A DNA stretch of 64,000 bases from Pantoea latae (GTDB lineage Bacteria > Pseudomonadota > Gammaproteobacteria > Enterobacterales > Enterobacteriaceae). Shown in pieces: positions 11,134 to 21,350 of this stretch. The first letter of the stretch is position 1. The number at the start of each line of letters is the position of its first letter. Made by a program: the position numbers and the translations under genes. The notes below the pieces were generated by a model. The model was not told the DNA's origin and did no database searches. It saw only the letters and a program-made list of their open reading frames with translations. The stretch covers positions 62,001 through 126,000 of the forward strand of contig NZ_MWUE01000016.1 in NCBI RefSeq assembly GCF_002077695.1, given 5' to 3'.

Positions 11134-11553
11134 GTGAAACCTGCTGCTCGTCGCCGCGCCCGCGAGTGCGCCGTCCAGGCGCTCTACTCCTGGCAGTTGT
11201 CTAAGAATGACATTGCCGATGTGGAATACCAGTTTCTGGCGGAACAAGACGTCAAAGACGTCGACATTACCTATTTCCGCGAACTGCTGTCCGGTGTGGC
11301 GACCAACAGCGCGTATCTGGATGGGCTGATGAAACCTTACCTGTCGCGTCAGCTGGAAGAGCTGGGCCAGGTTGAAAAAGCAATCCTGCGTATTTCGCTG
11401 TTTGAACTGAGCAAGCGCGCTGACGTGCCCTATAAAGTGGCCATCAACGAAGGCATCGAGCTGGCGAAAGTGTTTGGCGCCGAAGACAGCCATAAGTTTG
11501 TCAACGGCGTGCTGGACAAAGCCGCTCCACAAATCAGACCCAATCGCAAATAA
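11134..11553 (+). CDS. nusB: transcription antitermination protein NusB
   Basis: A 139-residue all-helical protein, the usual length. NusB with NusE (S10) binds boxA RNA and promotes antitermination in rRNA operons. The conserved opening [20 protein letters not shown] and the end [29 protein letters not shown] are intact. The start is GTG behind AAGGGGAA, 19 bases after ribH, and a terminator follows. Confidence 0.97.
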   Translation: MKPAARRRARECAVQALYSWQLSKNDIADVEYQFLAEQDVKDVDITYFRELLSGVATNSAYLDGLMKPYLSRQLEELGQVEKAILRISLFELSKRADVPYKVAINEGIELAKVFGAEDSHKFVNGVLDKAAPQIRPNRK

Positions 11554-11555
11554 AG

Positions 11556-11583
11556 AAAAGGCCAGCTTGCTGGCCTTTTTTCA
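11556..11583 (+). terminator. rho-independent terminator after nusB
   Basis: AAAAGGCCAGC-TT-GCTGGCCTTTTTTT gives a stem of at least seven GC-rich pairs followed by a run of seven T. It sits between nusB and thiL, so thiL-pgpA expression must come from read-through or a promoter in the short gap. Confidence 0.85.
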
Positions 11584-11603
11584 TCAGTAAGCGGAACGCA
11601 ACC

Positions 11604-12581
11604 ATGTCCTGTGGCGAATTCGAACTCATCGCACGCTATTTCAATCGCAGAACCCGCAGCCGCCGTGACGTCGAGACCGGCATCGGCGACGACTGCGCGC
11701 TGATGAGCGTGCCGGAGAAACAGACGCTGGCGATCAGCACCGATACGCTGGTGGCGGGCGTCCACTTTTTACGCGATATCCATCCTGCCGATCTTGGCTA
11801 TAAAGCGCTGGCGGTTAACCTCAGCGACCTGGCGGCCATGGGCGCCGATCCGGCGTGGCTGACGCTGGCGCTGACCCTGCCGGAAGTTGACGAAGCCTGG
11901 CTGAAAGCCTTCAGCGAAAGCCTGTTCGAGCTGCTGGAGTATTACGATATGCAGCTGGTGGGCGGTGATACCACGCGCGGCCCGCTGAGCCTGACGCTGG
12001 GCATTCACGGCCTGGTGCCGCAGGGACGCGCGCTGAAACGTTCAGGCGCGAAGCCGGGCGACTGGATCTACGTCACCGGCACGCTGGGCGACAGCGCGGC
12101 GGGGCTGGCGCTGCTGCAGCATCATCGCCGCATCGACGATCCGGCGGTGCATGAGGTGCTGATCAAGCGTCATCTGCGCCCGATGCCGCGCATTTTGCAG
12201 GGGCAGGCGCTGCGCTCGCTCGCCTCGGCGGCCATCGACCTCTCCGACGGGCTGATTTCCGATCTCGGCCATATTCTCAAGGCCAGCGGCTGCGGCGCGC
12301 GGCTCAATCTGGAGGCGTTGCCGCTATCGTCGGCGCTGCGCGACCATTTCGAGCCTGAGCAGGTGCTGCGCTGGGCGCTGAGCGGCGGCGAGGATTACGA
12401 ACTCTGCTTTACCGTGCCGGAGATGAATCGCGGCGCGCTCGACGTCGCGCTGGGTCATCTCGGCGTGCCCTTTACCTGTATCGGGCAGCTGATGCCGGAA
12501 GCGGAAGGGCTGACGCTGCTGGATCACAACAAACCGGTTACCTTCAGCCACAAAGGATTTGATCATTTTGACGCGAAATAA
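11604..12581 (+). CDS. thiL: thiamine-monophosphate kinase
   Basis: A 325-residue PurM-fold ATP-dependent kinase that makes thiamine diphosphate from thiamine monophosphate, the last step of the pathway. Recognisable segments are [10 protein letters not shown] (metal-binding Asp pair), [15 protein letters not shown] and GGDTTRG. Near the C-terminus the ATP-site segments [13 protein letters not shown] and [14 protein letters not shown] are present. It overlaps the start of pgpA by 23 bases, so translation is probably coupled. Confidence 0.97.
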   Translation: MSCGEFELIARYFNRRTRSRRDVETGIGDDCALMSVPEKQTLAISTDTLVAGVHFLRDIHPADLGYKALAVNLSDLAAMGADPAWLTLALTLPEVDEAWLKAFSESLFELLEYYDMQLVGGDTTRGPLSLTLGIHGLVPQGRALKRSGAKPGDWIYVTGTLGDSAAGLALLQHHRRIDDPAVHEVLIKRHLRPMPRILQGQALRSLASAAIDLSDGLISDLGHILKASGCGARLNLEALPLSSALRDHFEPEQVLRWALSGGEDYELCFTVPEMNRGALDVALGHLGVPFTCIGQLMPEAEGLTLLDHNKPVTFSHKGFDHFDAK

Positions 12582-13080
12582 GGATGTGGCGAAGGGTCGC
12601 CTGCGGCTGAGCAATCCCTGGCATCTGCTCGCCACCGGCTTCGGCAGCGGCTTAAGCCCCTATGTGCCGGGCACTATGGGGTCGCTGGCGGCGATCCCGT
12701 TCTGGTGGCTGATGGCGCGGCTGCCGCAGGATCTCTATTCGCTGATCGTGCTATTGGGCATTAGCATCGGCGTCTATATCTGCCACCGCACCGCCAAAGA
12801 TATGGGCGTGCACGATCACGGCAGCATCGTCTGGGATGAGTTTATCGGCATGTGGATTACGCTGATGGCGATCCCGACCAACAGCTGGCAGTGGGTGCTG
12901 GCCGGTTTTGTGGTGTTCCGCATTTTCGATATGTGGAAACCCTGGCCGATCCGCTGGTTCGATCGCAACGTGCACGGCGGCATGGGGATTATGGTGGACG
13001 ATATTATCGCCGGCGTGATTTCGGCGGCGCTGCTCTATGGCGCGGGCGTGTGGCTGTCCCCTCCCTTCCCATTGAGCTAA
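12559..13080 (+). CDS. pgpA: phosphatidylglycerophosphatase A
   Basis: A 173-residue inner-membrane lipid phosphatase that dephosphorylates phosphatidylglycerol phosphate. Key segments are [15 protein letters not shown] and [16 protein letters not shown], with four hydrophobic helices. The start is TTG at 12559, inside the end of thiL; it gives [15 protein letters not shown], which aligns with the E. coli PgpA N-terminus. The stop lies at the edge of the inverted-repeat element that follows. Confidence 0.94.
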   Translation: MIILTRNKDVAKGRLRLSNPWHLLATGFGSGLSPYVPGTMGSLAAIPFWWLMARLPQDLYSLIVLLGISIGVYICHRTAKDMGVHDHGSIVWDEFIGMWITLMAIPTNSWQWVLAGFVVFRIFDMWKPWPIRWFDRNVHGGMGIMVDDIIAGVISAALLYGAGVWLSPPFPLS

Positions 13081-13325
13081 TGGCTGCTTTTTAAGCCGCA
13101 CAATGCCGCTTAGAGCGGGTAGCACGGACAGAAGAGCAAAGCGTCCCGCGGCAAGGACAAAAACGCCGGGAGCGTTTTTGAACAACGCAAAGCGTTGGCC
13201 CGTTTACGGGCGCACCTCAGGGATGAGGTGCGTATTCGCGCGGGCCGAGCGCGCAGGGAGGCCTTGAGCGACTTTGCGATCTGTCCGTGCTACCCGCTCA
13301 GGCACTTTTCCAGCAGCCTTTAGCC
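13077..13325. repeat. structured inverted-repeat element (MITE-like), family not recognised
   Basis: A perfect 20-bp inverted repeat at 13113-13132 and 13280-13299 (arm GAGCGGGTAGCACGGACAGA) encloses about 147 bases. An outer, imperfect repeat continues to CTAATGGCTGCT at the left edge and, inverted, CTAAAGGCTGCT at the right edge. Inside are four successive small hairpins: AAAAACGC/GCGTTTTT (13159-13179), AACGC/GCGTT (13184-13196), GCCCG/CGGGC (13198-13211) and CGCACCTCA/TGAGGTGCG (13211-13232). No ORF is seen. It lies between the convergent ends of pgpA and yajO. It does not match the REP or ERIC sequences that I know. It could be a non-autonomous transposable element or a structured RNA. 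Confidence 0.75.
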
Positions 13326-13330
13326 TACCT

Positions 13331-14305
13331 TTATTCAAATCCCACTACTGGATGCGGCTGATAAACCGTCTCCAGCTCGGCAATCTCCTCGGCGCTCAGA
13401 TCGACCTCCACCGCCTTTACCAGATCCGCCAGCTGCTCGGCGCGCGAGGCGCCGATAATCGGCGCGGTCACGGCCGGCTTATGCAGCAGCCAGGCGAGCG
13501 CCACCTGCGCGCGACTCACCCCTTTCTGCGCCGCGATCGCCTCGACGCGCTGCGCGATGGCCGCATCGTTCTCTTCCGTCGCGCTGTAGAGCGTCTTGCC
13601 GAACTCATCCGACACCGAGCGCGCGGTGGTTTCGCCCCACGGACGCGTCAGACGACCGCGCGCCAGCGGACTCCACGGCAGCACGGCGACATTCTCCGCC
13701 TGACAGAGCGGGTGCATCTCGCGCTCCTCTTCGCGCTGAATCAGGTTGTACTGATCTTGCATACTGACGAAGGGTGCCCAGCCGTGCTGACGCTGGGTAT
13801 AGAGCGCTTTGGCGAACTGCCAGGCGTACATGGAAGAGGCGCCGATATAGCGCGCTTTACCCGCCTTCACCACGTCGCTTAACGCCTCCAGCGTCTCCTC
13901 CAGCGGCGTCTCGTAATCCCAGCGGTGGATCTGCAGCAGATCGACATACTCCATATCGAGACGCTTCAGGCTGTCGTCGATCGACTGCATGATATTGCTG
14001 CGCGACAGCCCCTGCGACAGATTGCTGAGCGGGAAGTAAACCTTAGTGGCGACCACGATCTCATCACGACGCGCATACGCCTTGAGCGCCCGGCCGACAA
14101 TCTCCTCGCTGCTGCCGTCGGAGTAGCTGTTGGCGGTATCGAAAAAGTTAATGCCTGCGTCGAGCGCCTGCTGGATCAGCGGGCGGCTGCTCGCTTCCGG
14201 CAGCGTCCAGGCGTGACGGCCGCGGTCCGGTTCGCCAAAGGTCATACAGCCGAGACAGAGACGGGAAACCTGAAGATCGGTATTGCCTAACTGCGTGGTT
14301 TTCAT
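13331..14305 (-). CDS. yajO: aldo/keto reductase YajO
   Basis: A 324-residue (alpha/beta)8 NADPH-dependent oxidoreductase matching YajO in length, sequence and place beside dxs. Visible features are the opening LGCMTFGEPDRGRHAWTLPE, the catalytic region FFDTANSYSDGSSEEIVGRAL (Asp, Tyr), KVYFPLSN (Lys), LLQIHRWD (His) and the cofactor end segment APIIGASRAEQL. E. coli YajO has been linked to xylose reduction and to ribulose-5-phosphate-derived precursors for DXP; the true substrate is not settled. It is 60 bases downstream of dxs. Confidence 0.94.
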   Translation of the reverse strand: MKTTQLGNTDLQVSRLCLGCMTFGEPDRGRHAWTLPEASSRPLIQQALDAGINFFDTANSYSDGSSEEIVGRALKAYARRDEIVVATKVYFPLSNLSQGLSRSNIMQSIDDSLKRLDMEYVDLLQIHRWDYETPLEETLEALSDVVKAGKARYIGASSMYAWQFAKALYTQRQHGWAPFVSMQDQYNLIQREEEREMHPLCQAENVAVLPWSPLARGRLTRPWGETTARSVSDEFGKTLYSATEENDAAIAQRVEAIAAQKGVSRAQVALAWLLHKPAVTAPIIGASRAEQLADLVKAVEVDLSAEEIAELETVYQPHPVVGFE

Positions 14306-14365
14306 GAAAGCTCCTGCTATGCATTAACAATCGGTTAAGCATAGCAGGAGAGCGGGGCAGGGAAT

Positions 14366-16231
14366 TTACTCGGCGAGCCAGTCGCGGATCTGCTGCTGAA
14401 TGCCTTGCGCATCCAGCTGATAGTCGTGACGCACCTCATCCTGCGTGCCCTGCGGGATAAACTCATCCGGCAGGCCCAGATTGAGCACCGGCACGCGCAG
14501 GCGCTTCGCCATGACCGTCTCGTTGACGCCGCTGCCCGCGCCGCCTTTGATGGCGCCTTCTTCCAGCGTCACCAGCGATTCGTGACTCTGCGCCAGCTCG
14601 GCAATCAGCGCCTCGTCGAGCGGCTTCACGAAGCGCATATCCACCAGCGTGGCGTTAAGCGCTTCCGCCGCTTCCGCCGCCGCCGGCAGCAGCGTGCCGA
14701 AATTGAGGATCGCCAGCTTCTCGCCCTGGCGCTTCACCACGCCTTTGCCCAGCGGCAGGCTCTGCAGCGGCGTCAGCTCGACGCCGACCGCGTTGCCGCG
14801 CGGATAGCGCACCGCGCTCGGCCCATCCTGATAGTGATAGCCGGTGTAGAGCATCTGGCGACATTCGTTTTCGTCGCTCGGCGTCATGATCACCATCTCT
14901 GGCACGCAGCGCAGGAAGGCGAGATCGAACGCGCCCTGATGCGTCTGCCCGTCGGCGCCGACGATGCCGCCGCGATCGATAGCGAACAGCACCGGCAGCT
15001 TCTGGATCGCCACGTCGTGGATCAGCTGATCGTAGGCGCGCTGCAGAAAGGTCGAGTAGATCGCCACGATCGGCTTATAGCCGCCGATCGCCATGCCGGC
15101 GGCGAAGGTCACCGCATGCTGCTCGGCGATCGCCACGTCGAAATACTGCGACGGATAGCGGCGCGAAAACTCCACCATGCCGGAACCTTCGCGCATCGCC
15201 GGCGTCACCGCCATCAGCTTCGCGTCATCCTGCGCCATCTCGCACAGCCAGTTGCCGAAAATTTTCGAGTAGCTCGGCAGGCCTTCGGCGCTCTTGGGCA
15301 GCGCGCCGCTGGCGGGATCGAACTTCGGCACCGCGTGCCAGGTGATCGGATCCTCTTCGGCGGGCGCGTAGCCTTTGCCCTTTTTGGTCATGATATGCAG
15401 GAACTGTGGCCCTTTCAGGCTGCGCATGTTGTTCAGCGTGGCGACCAGCGTCAGCACGTCATGGCCGTCTACCGGGCCGATATAGTTAAAGCCCAGCTCC
15501 TCGAACAGCGTGCCCGGCACCACCATGCCTTTCAGATGCTCCTCGGTGCGCTTCACCAGCTCTTTGATCGGCGGCAGCCCGCCCAGCACGCGCTTGCCGC
15601 CTTCGCGCAGGCGCGAATAGGTCTTGCCGGAGAGGATCTGCGCCAGACGATTATTCAGCGCGCCGACGTTCTCTGAGATCGACATCTCGTTGTCGTTAAG
15701 GATCACCAGCATATCGGGCTTGATGTCGCCCGCGTGGTTCATCGCCTCAAACGCCATGCCGGCGGTGATCGCGCCGTCGCCAATAATGCAGGCGGTGCGA
15801 CGGCCCAGCCCTTCGCGCTCCGCCGCCGCCGCCATGCCGAGACCGGCGCTGATCGACGTCGACGAGTGGCCGACGCTCAGCACGTCATATTCGCTCTCGC
15901 CGCGCCAGGGAAAGGGGTGCAGGCCATTTTTCTGACGGATGGTGCCGATGCGGTCGCGACGGCCGGTCAGGATTTTATGCGGATAGGCCTGATGACCGAC
16001 ATCCCACACCAGATGATCGAACGGCGTGTTGTAGACGTAATGCAGTGCGACGGTCAGCTCGACCACGCCCAGACCCGAGGCGAAATGGCCGCTGGAGCGG
16101 CTGACGCTGTCCAGCAGGTATTGACGCAGTTCGTCGCACAGCGCCGGCAGCGACTCTTTCGGCAGAGCGCGCAGCTCCTCAACGGTGCTGGCCTGCGCCA
16201 GTGTCGGGTATTTTGCAATATCAAAACTCAT
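14366..16231 (-). CDS. dxs: 1-deoxy-D-xylulose-5-phosphate synthase
   Basis: A 621-residue thiamine-diphosphate enzyme, first step of the MEP isoprenoid pathway (pyruvate plus glyceraldehyde 3-phosphate). It shows the ThDP motif [19 protein letters not shown] with the Asn near the end of the motif, the catalytic Glu in VAIAEQHAV, and [18 protein letters not shown]. The start [11 protein letters not shown] at 16231 matches E. coli Dxs; the in-frame ATG upstream would overlap ispA. It lies 20 bases after ispA. Confidence 0.97.
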   Translation of the reverse strand: MSFDIAKYPTLAQASTVEELRALPKESLPALCDELRQYLLDSVSRSSGHFASGLGVVELTVALHYVYNTPFDHLVWDVGHQAYPHKILTGRRDRIGTIRQKNGLHPFPWRGESEYDVLSVGHSSTSISAGLGMAAAAEREGLGRRTACIIGDGAITAGMAFEAMNHAGDIKPDMLVILNDNEMSISENVGALNNRLAQILSGKTYSRLREGGKRVLGGLPPIKELVKRTEEHLKGMVVPGTLFEELGFNYIGPVDGHDVLTLVATLNNMRSLKGPQFLHIMTKKGKGYAPAEEDPITWHAVPKFDPASGALPKSAEGLPSYSKIFGNWLCEMAQDDAKLMAVTPAMREGSGMVEFSRRYPSQYFDVAIAEQHAVTFAAGMAIGGYKPIVAIYSTFLQRAYDQLIHDVAIQKLPVLFAIDRGGIVGADGQTHQGAFDLAFLRCVPEMVIMTPSDENECRQMLYTGYHYQDGPSAVRYPRGNAVGVELTPLQSLPLGKGVVKRQGEKLAILNFGTLLPAAAEAAEALNATLVDMRFVKPLDEALIAELAQSHESLVTLEEGAIKGGAGSGVNETVMAKRLRVPVLNLGLPDEFIPQGTQDEVRHDYQLDAQGIQQQIRDWLAE

Positions 16232-16250
16232 CAGAGACTCATTATGGAAG

Positions 16251-17150
16251 TTATTTGTCGCGTTCAATTATGAAGCTTGCCAGCGCCTGCAATGCTGTGG
16301 TGTCTAACGATTGCGCCGCAAGAATGTCCAGCGCGCTCAGCGCCTGCTGGTGAAGCTCTCTGGCTTTCGCGCGGGCGCTTTCCAGCCCCAGCAGCGACGG
16401 ATAGGTGCTCTTGTCGAGATCCTGATCGGCACCCTGTTTTTTACCGGTTACCGCGCTGTCGCCGACCACATCCAGAATATCGTCCTGTACCTGAAACGCG
16501 AGGCCGATAGCGTCGGCATAGGTGTCCAGCGCGGGCAGCGCGGCGCGTCCGCGTTCGCCTGCCGCTAACGCGCCAAGGCGCACCGCGGCGCGGATCAGCG
16601 CCCCGGTTTTATGGCGGTGGATCTGCTCAAGCTGCGTCAGCCCGACGCGCTGGCCTTCCGCCGCCAGATCGAGCGCCTGACCGCCGCACATGCCGGCGAC
16701 GCCGCTGGCGCGCGCCAGCTCGGCGATCATCGCCAGTCGACAGGCGTCGCTGACGCCCGGCATCGGCTCGTCGGCCAGAATAGAGAACGCCAGGGTTTGC
16801 AGCGCGTCGCCCGCGAGGATTGCGGTATCTTCGCCATACTTAATATGACAGGTCGGCTGGCCGCGACGTAACGCATCGTCATCCATCGCGGGCAGGTCGT
16901 CATGGATCAGAGAGTAGGCGTGAATGCATTCAACGGCGGCGGCGGGCGCGTCAAGGCTCGCCGCGTCGGCGCGCAGCATTTCGCCGGTGGCGTAGACCAG
17001 AAAAGGACGCAGGCGTTTACCGCCTAATAATGCCCCATAACGCATGGCATTAACCAGAGGAGAACTCTGAAAGGGCAGCGGCGCTAAAAAGCGCGACAGC
17101 GCCGCGTTTACGCGTTCCGGGTAAACGCTCAGCAGGTGAATAAAATCCAT
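16251..17150 (-). CDS. ispA: (2E,6E)-farnesyl diphosphate synthase
   Basis: A 299-residue trans-prenyltransferase, the E. coli length. It has the two aspartate-rich motifs: DDLPAMDDD (first) and DDILD (second). It makes geranyl and farnesyl diphosphate for quinones and undecaprenyl carriers. Its start codon shares one base with the xseB stop, giving tight translational coupling in xseB-ispA-dxs. Confidence 0.97.
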   Translation of the reverse strand: MDFIHLLSVYPERVNAALSRFLAPLPFQSSPLVNAMRYGALLGGKRLRPFLVYATGEMLRADAASLDAPAAAVECIHAYSLIHDDLPAMDDDALRRGQPTCHIKYGEDTAILAGDALQTLAFSILADEPMPGVSDACRLAMIAELARASGVAGMCGGQALDLAAEGQRVGLTQLEQIHRHKTGALIRAAVRLGALAAGERGRAALPALDTYADAIGLAFQVQDDILDVVGDSAVTGKKQGADQDLDKSTYPSLLGLESARAKARELHQQALSALDILAAQSLDTTALQALASFIIERDK

Positions 17151-17392
17151 TAACTGTTTTCCGGCGTGAAGGCGCTGAGATCGGCGTCTTTATCGTCGCT
17201 GAGCAGAATGCGCACGCGCTGCTCCGCCTGTTGTAGGGTTTGTTGACCGTTGCGCGCCAGCTGGACGCCGCGCTCAAACTCATTCAGCGCCTCTTCCAGC
17301 GGCAGCTCGCCGCTCTCCAGTCGGCTGACGATCTGCTCCAGCTGCTGTAAGGAGGTTTCAAAACTGGCAGGCTGTTCGGCTTTTTTCGGCAT
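17150..17392 (-). CDS. xseB: exodeoxyribonuclease VII small subunit
   Basis: An 80-residue coiled-coil protein with the family core [36 protein letters not shown]. It assembles with XseA for processive single-strand DNA degradation. It heads the xseB-ispA-dxs operon and is divergent from thiI across 231 bases. Confidence 0.97.
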   Translation of the reverse strand: MPKKAEQPASFETSLQQLEQIVSRLESGELPLEEALNEFERGVQLARNGQQTLQQAEQRVRILLSDDKDADLSAFTPENS

Positions 17393-17510
17393 ATTCAGTG
17401 TCGACTCACGTGTAAGACTTTATCTCGTAATCGGTCATGGTAGCGGAGAGCGTTTGATTAGCAAAATAATCAATGTGACTGCGGTTGCAGAAGCAGTCAT
17501 CTGACAAAGG

Positions 17511-17519
17511 TGATATACT
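17511..17519 (+). promoter_or_regulatory. extended -10 element for thiI
   Basis: TGATATACT carries the TGn extension plus TATACT (17514-17519), about 105 bases before thiI in the divergent xseB-thiI gap. No good -35 hexamer is seen at 16-18 bases upstream, as is common for extended -10 promoters. This assignment is by eye. Confidence 0.45.
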
Positions 17520-17623
17520 CTCGCGCCTCGGATGCGGATGCGCCCTTTAGCCCGCAATATTTGTGATTTTACCAGCTAAGTGCTGCTCGCTCGCACTTAT
17601 TTGCCCAACGAATTCGTGTCGCC

Positions 17624-19072
17624 ATGAAGTTTATCATCAAGTTATTTCCTGAAATCACCATCAAAAGTCAGTCGGTGCGACTGCGCTTTATTAAAATTCT
17701 CACCAGCAATATCCGCAACGTGCTGAAAACCGTTGGCGAAGATATCGCCGTGGTGCGTCACTGGGATCACATTGAAGTGCGTTCCAAAGACGAAGGGCTG
17801 CGCGGCGTGATTGTCGATGAACTCACGCGCATTCCCGGTATTCATCACGTGCTGTCGGTGGAAGACCGCAGCTATACCAGCGTGCACGACATCTTCGAGC
17901 AGACGCTGGCGCTCTACGGCGACAGCCTGCAAAACAAAAGCTTCTGCGTGCGCGTTAAACGACGCGGTAAACATGAGTTTAGCTCGCAGGACGTAGAGCG
18001 CTACGTCGGCGGCGGGCTTAATCAGCATATCGCCAGCGCGAAGGTGCAGCTCAACAAGCCGGACGTCACCGTGCATCTCGAAATCGACGACGATCGCCTG
18101 ATGCTGATCACCGGCCGCTACGAAGGGCTGGGCGGCTTCCCGATCGGCACCCAGGAAGATGTGCTGTCGCTGATCTCCGGCGGCTTCGACTCCGGTGTCT
18201 CCAGCTATATGCTGCTGCGCCGCGGCTGCCGCGTGCACTATTGCTTCTTTAACCTCGGCGGCGCGGCGCATGAAATCGGCGTGCGCCAGGTGGCACACTA
18301 TATCTGGAACCGCTTCGGCCGCTCGCATCGCGTGCGCTTTGTGGCGATCAACTTCGAGCCGGTGGTGGGCGAGATTCTGGAAAAAGTGGATGACGGCCAG
18401 ATGGGCGTGGTGCTGAAGCGCATGATGGTGCGCGCGGCGTCAATGGTCGCCGAGCGCTACGGCGTGCAGGCGCTGGTAACCGGCGAAGCGCTGGGCCAGG
18501 TCTCCAGCCAGACGCTGACCAACCTGCGCCTGATCGACAACGCCTCCGACACCCTGATCCTGCGTCCGCTGATTTCGCACGATAAAGAGCACATCATCAA
18601 GGTGGCGCGCGAAATCGGCACCGAAGATTTCGCCAGCACCATGCCGGAATATTGCGGCGTGATCTCGAAAAGCCCGACGGTGAAAGCGGTGAAGGCGAAG
18701 ATCGAGGCGGAAGAGCAGCATTTCGACTTCGCTATTCTGCAGCGCGTGGTGGAAGAGGCGAGCAACGTCGATATCCGCGACATCGCCGAGCAGGCCGAAG
18801 AGGAGGTGGTGGAAGTGGAAACCGTTGACTCGTTCGGCAGCGACGACGTGGTGCTCGATATTCGCGCCATCGACGAGCAGGAAGACAAGCCGCTGACGCT
18901 GCAGGGCACCGAGGTGAAATCGCTGCCGTTCTACAAGCTCAGCAGCCAGTTCGGCGATCTCGATCAGAGCAAAACCTGGCTGCTCTACTGCGATCGCGGC
19001 GTGATGAGCAAACTGCAGGCGCTCTACCTGCACGAGCAGGGCTTTAAAAACGTAAAGGTTTACCGTCCGTAA
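17624..19072 (+). CDS. thiI: tRNA 4-thiouridylation and thiazole sulfur carrier enzyme ThiI
   Basis: A 482-residue protein, same length as E. coli ThiI. Domains are an N-terminal ferredoxin-like/THUMP region (1-165), a PP-loop adenylation domain with [10 protein letters not shown] near residue 190, and a C-terminal rhodanese domain with the catalytic Cys in [12 protein letters not shown] near residue 456. It makes s4U8 in tRNA and passes sulfur to ThiS. Both halves are intact, so both activities are expected. Confidence 0.97.
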   Translation: MKFIIKLFPEITIKSQSVRLRFIKILTSNIRNVLKTVGEDIAVVRHWDHIEVRSKDEGLRGVIVDELTRIPGIHHVLSVEDRSYTSVHDIFEQTLALYGDSLQNKSFCVRVKRRGKHEFSSQDVERYVGGGLNQHIASAKVQLNKPDVTVHLEIDDDRLMLITGRYEGLGGFPIGTQEDVLSLISGGFDSGVSSYMLLRRGCRVHYCFFNLGGAAHEIGVRQVAHYIWNRFGRSHRVRFVAINFEPVVGEILEKVDDGQMGVVLKRMMVRAASMVAERYGVQALVTGEALGQVSSQTLTNLRLIDNASDTLILRPLISHDKEHIIKVAREIGTEDFASTMPEYCGVISKSPTVKAVKAKIEAEEQHFDFAILQRVVEEASNVDIRDIAEQAEEEVVEVETVDSFGSDDVVLDIRAIDEQEDKPLTLQGTEVKSLPFYKLSSQFGDLDQSKTWLLYCDRGVMSKLQALYLHEQGFKNVKVYRP

Positions 19073-19077
19073 GCTGC

Positions 19078-19120
19078 GCGCGCCGTCGGCAATCCCCTGT
19101 GGGCGCTGCCGACGGCGCGC
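19078..19120. terminator. long GC-rich hairpin between convergent thiI and yajL
   Basis: Perfect 14-base arms, GCGCGCCGTCGGCA at 19078-19091 and its complement at 19107-19120, surround a 15-base loop. It starts six bases after the thiI stop and ends seven bases before the yajL stop. There is no T-run on either strand, so it may end transcripts with help from Rho or simply protect 3' ends. Confidence 0.55.
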
Positions 19121-19126
19121 TGCGCG

Positions 19127-19723
19127 CTATTCGCTGTAATCGTAGATCCCCGGCGCCAGCACCAGCTGCGACGCCACTTCCGCCGCTTTCTCTTTGCCTG
19201 CCAGCAGATCGATCAGCTTGAGCGCGAAATCCATCGCCGTGCCTGGCCCCTGGCTGGTGAGCAGATTAACGCGCGGATCCCACACCACGCGCCGCTCCAT
19301 CCACTTCTCCGCCGGAATGGTCTCTTTTAAGCCGGGAAAGCCGGTCATATTGCCGACCGGGAAGAGATCGTGCGGCACCAGTACGGTGCCGGCCGCGGCG
19401 CAGATCGCCGCGACGATGCGGCCGGAGAGATGGCACTGGCGCACGGTTTCCACCAGCAGCGGACTGTCGCGAAAGGTCTGCGCGCCTGTTAGCCCGCCCG
19501 GCAGCACGATGGCCGCATAGTCGTTATCGGCCACCTCCACCAGCGGCGCGTCAGCCAGAAGGCGCACGCCGCGCGAACAGTGGATCTCACGCGTGCCGTC
19601 GCTCTCGACGCTGGCGGTGACCACTTGCAGGCCGCCGCGCACCAGCAGATCGATGGTGGTGACCGCTTCGGTCTCTTCACTGCCATGCGCGAGGCAAACC
19701 AGTACTGGCATGTTCGCGGTCAT
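19127..19723 (-). CDS. yajL: DJ-1/PfpI family protein YajL
   Basis: A 198-residue protein of the DJ-1 superfamily. The conserved nucleophile Cys lies in [19 protein letters not shown], and the acid residue is in [15 protein letters not shown]. YajL protects against oxidative and electrophile stress; its glyoxalase or deglycase activity is debated. Its start lies inside the 3' end of panE, a 47-base overlap in another frame, so the two are translated from one mRNA. Confidence 0.93.
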   Translation of the reverse strand: MTANMPVLVCLAHGSEETEAVTTIDLLVRGGLQVVTASVESDGTREIHCSRGVRLLADAPLVEVADNDYAAIVLPGGLTGAQTFRDSPLLVETVRQCHLSGRIVAAICAAAGTVLVPHDLFPVGNMTGFPGLKETIPAEKWMERRVVWDPRVNLLTSQGPGTAMDFALKLIDLLAGKEKAAEVASQLVLAPGIYDYSE

Positions 19724-20597
19724 AATGGGACTCCTTGCGTTTAACTAACTCATAAAGCCGGGTGTTTTCCGGCAGCGCGATGCCCTGCGCGCGAGCGCGC
19801 CGCAGCAGAAAACCGGTAATGTAGTCGATTTCGGTCAGGCGCTGCGCCCGCACGTCCTGCAGCATTGACGAGGTGTTGGCCGCCGTGGTCTCAATCACGT
19901 TGTAAACAATGTCTCGCAGGCTGTCGGCGGTAATGTGCTGACCTTCGCGCTCCATCACCCAGCTCAGCTCCTGACAGAGCAGATCGATCTGCTGCGGCCA
20001 GGCGCGCAGCGCGCCGTTCTGGCAGTCGTGCTCGACGGTGAGCGGATTGATGACGCAGTTAACCGCCAGCTTGCGCCAGCAGGCGGCGCCGATGTTGTCA
20101 TGCCAGGCGACGTCCGGCAGCGCCGCGTGCAGAATATCGGCGAGATCGCTCCAGGCGGCGCTTTTCCGATTGGCTGGCCCGATATGGGTGATGCCGCTGG
20201 CAACATGCTTGATCACCGTACCGTCACGCATCGCCGCGTGGGTGGTGATGCCGCGCAGCAGCGGCTGGCTGAGACCTTTTAGCTCATCCAGCGTGCCCAT
20301 GCCGTTGTGCAGCAGCAGCACTGGGCAATCGTCCGACAGCACGCTCTGCAGGTTGCGCACCGCGGGCGACACCTGCGGCGCCTTGAGCGTCACCAGCAGC
20401 AGCTGGCTGTCGGCCAGAAACAGCGGATCGTTGGCGATAAAGGTGTGGTTGCTCACCTTGCCCTGGTAATCGATAACGTTAACGGAACAGTAGGGCTGCG
20501 GCACGCGCAGCCATCCCTGCACCTCATGGCCCTGGCGTGCAAGCGCGGCGAGCCAGATCTGGCCGATGGCGCCGCAACCCAACACGGTAATTTTCAT
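19677..20597 (-). CDS. panE: 2-dehydropantoate 2-reductase
   Basis: A 306-residue NADPH-dependent enzyme reducing ketopantoate to pantoate for coenzyme A synthesis. The Rossmann motif GCGAIG is at residues 7-12, and the catalytic-lysine region [23 protein letters not shown] is present. E. coli PanE has 303 residues. It is divergent from yajQ and overlaps yajL by 47 bases at its 3' end. Confidence 0.95.
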   Translation of the reverse strand: MKITVLGCGAIGQIWLAALARQGHEVQGWLRVPQPYCSVNVIDYQGKVSNHTFIANDPLFLADSQLLLVTLKAPQVSPAVRNLQSVLSDDCPVLLLHNGMGTLDELKGLSQPLLRGITTHAAMRDGTVIKHVASGITHIGPANRKSAAWSDLADILHAALPDVAWHDNIGAACWRKLAVNCVINPLTVEHDCQNGALRAWPQQIDLLCQELSWVMEREGQHITADSLRDIVYNVIETTAANTSSMLQDVRAQRLTEIDYITGFLLRRARAQGIALPENTRLYELVKRKESHYDREHASTGLPRAWQ

Positions 20598-20731
20598 ACT
20601 GCCTCCCGCATCCGGGGTTGTCGTTTGTTCTTACTACACAGCGATAAGTATAGCGTTGTGCGCAGCCTGATTTTGTTTAGTGCGGCAAGACGCGTATTAT
20701 GCATGTCACTTTAGCGTCAGGAGAAGAAGAG

Positions 20732-21223
20732 ATGCCATCTTTCGATATCGTTTCCGAAATCGACATGCAGGAAGTCCGCAACGCGGTCGAAAATGCCAAC
20801 CGTGAATTAACGACCCGCTTCGATTTTCGTAACGTAAGCGCCAGTTTTGAGCTTAACGAAAAGAATGAAACCATCAAAGTCACCAGCGAATCTGATTTTC
20901 AGGTGAAACAGCTGGTGGATATGCTGCGCGAGAAAATGCTCAAGCGCGGCATTGAGGGCGCTGCCCTGGATATCCCGGAAGAGATCGAGCACAGCGGCAA
21001 GAGCTGGAGCGTCGATGCCAAAATGAAAAAGGGCATTGAGACAGAAGTGGCGAAGAAAATCGTCAAGCTGATCAAAGAGAGCAAGATCAAAGTGCAGACG
21101 CAGATTCAGGGCGAGTCGCTGCGCGTGACCGGCAAGTCGCGCGACGATCTGCAGAGCGCGATGGCGCTGGTGCGCGGCGGCAACCTTGGTCAGCCGTTCC
21201 AGTTTAAAAACTTCCGCGACTGA
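20732..21223 (+). CDS. yajQ: nucleotide-binding protein YajQ
   Basis: A 163-residue protein made of two ferredoxin-like domains, same length as E. coli YajQ. Family members bind nucleotides and, in Xanthomonas, cyclic di-GMP; the role in enterobacteria is not settled. Start ATG 20732 follows AGGAGAAGAAGAG; the upstream in-frame ATG at 20699 would add eleven residues not found in the family. Confidence 0.94.
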   Translation: MPSFDIVSEIDMQEVRNAVENANRELTTRFDFRNVSASFELNEKNETIKVTSESDFQVKQLVDMLREKMLKRGIEGAALDIPEEIEHSGKSWSVDAKMKKGIETEVAKKIVKLIKESKIKVQTQIQGESLRVTGKSRDDLQSAMALVRGGNLGQPFQFKNFRD

Positions 21224-21236
21224 TCCCCCCTTTTAA

Positions 21237-21267
21237 CGTGCGGCGTCCTGCGCGCCGCACGCTTTTC
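21237..21267 (+). terminator. terminator after yajQ
   Basis: CGTGCGGCG (21237-21245) and CGCCGCACG (21253-21261) form a perfect 9-bp stem followed by CTTTTC. It begins 13 bases after the yajQ stop. Confidence 0.75.
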
Positions 21268-21350
21268 ACCCAATCCTGCTCTATATCAACACGGCGCCCG
21301 GCAAAGTCGCGCACATTTCTTCAGAAGCCTGTCTACTGGAGAGACGAATC

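Noticed and set aside
13113-13299. CRISPR array or REP cluster at the repeat element
   Set aside because: There are no direct repeats with regular spacers; the arms are inverted and the inner hairpins are all different in sequence. It does not match the ERIC or REP sequences that I know.
13274-13882. ORF running from the inverted-repeat element into the yajO antisense strand
   Set aside because: Most of it is antisense to yajO, and the start lies within the repeat element; no supporting motif.
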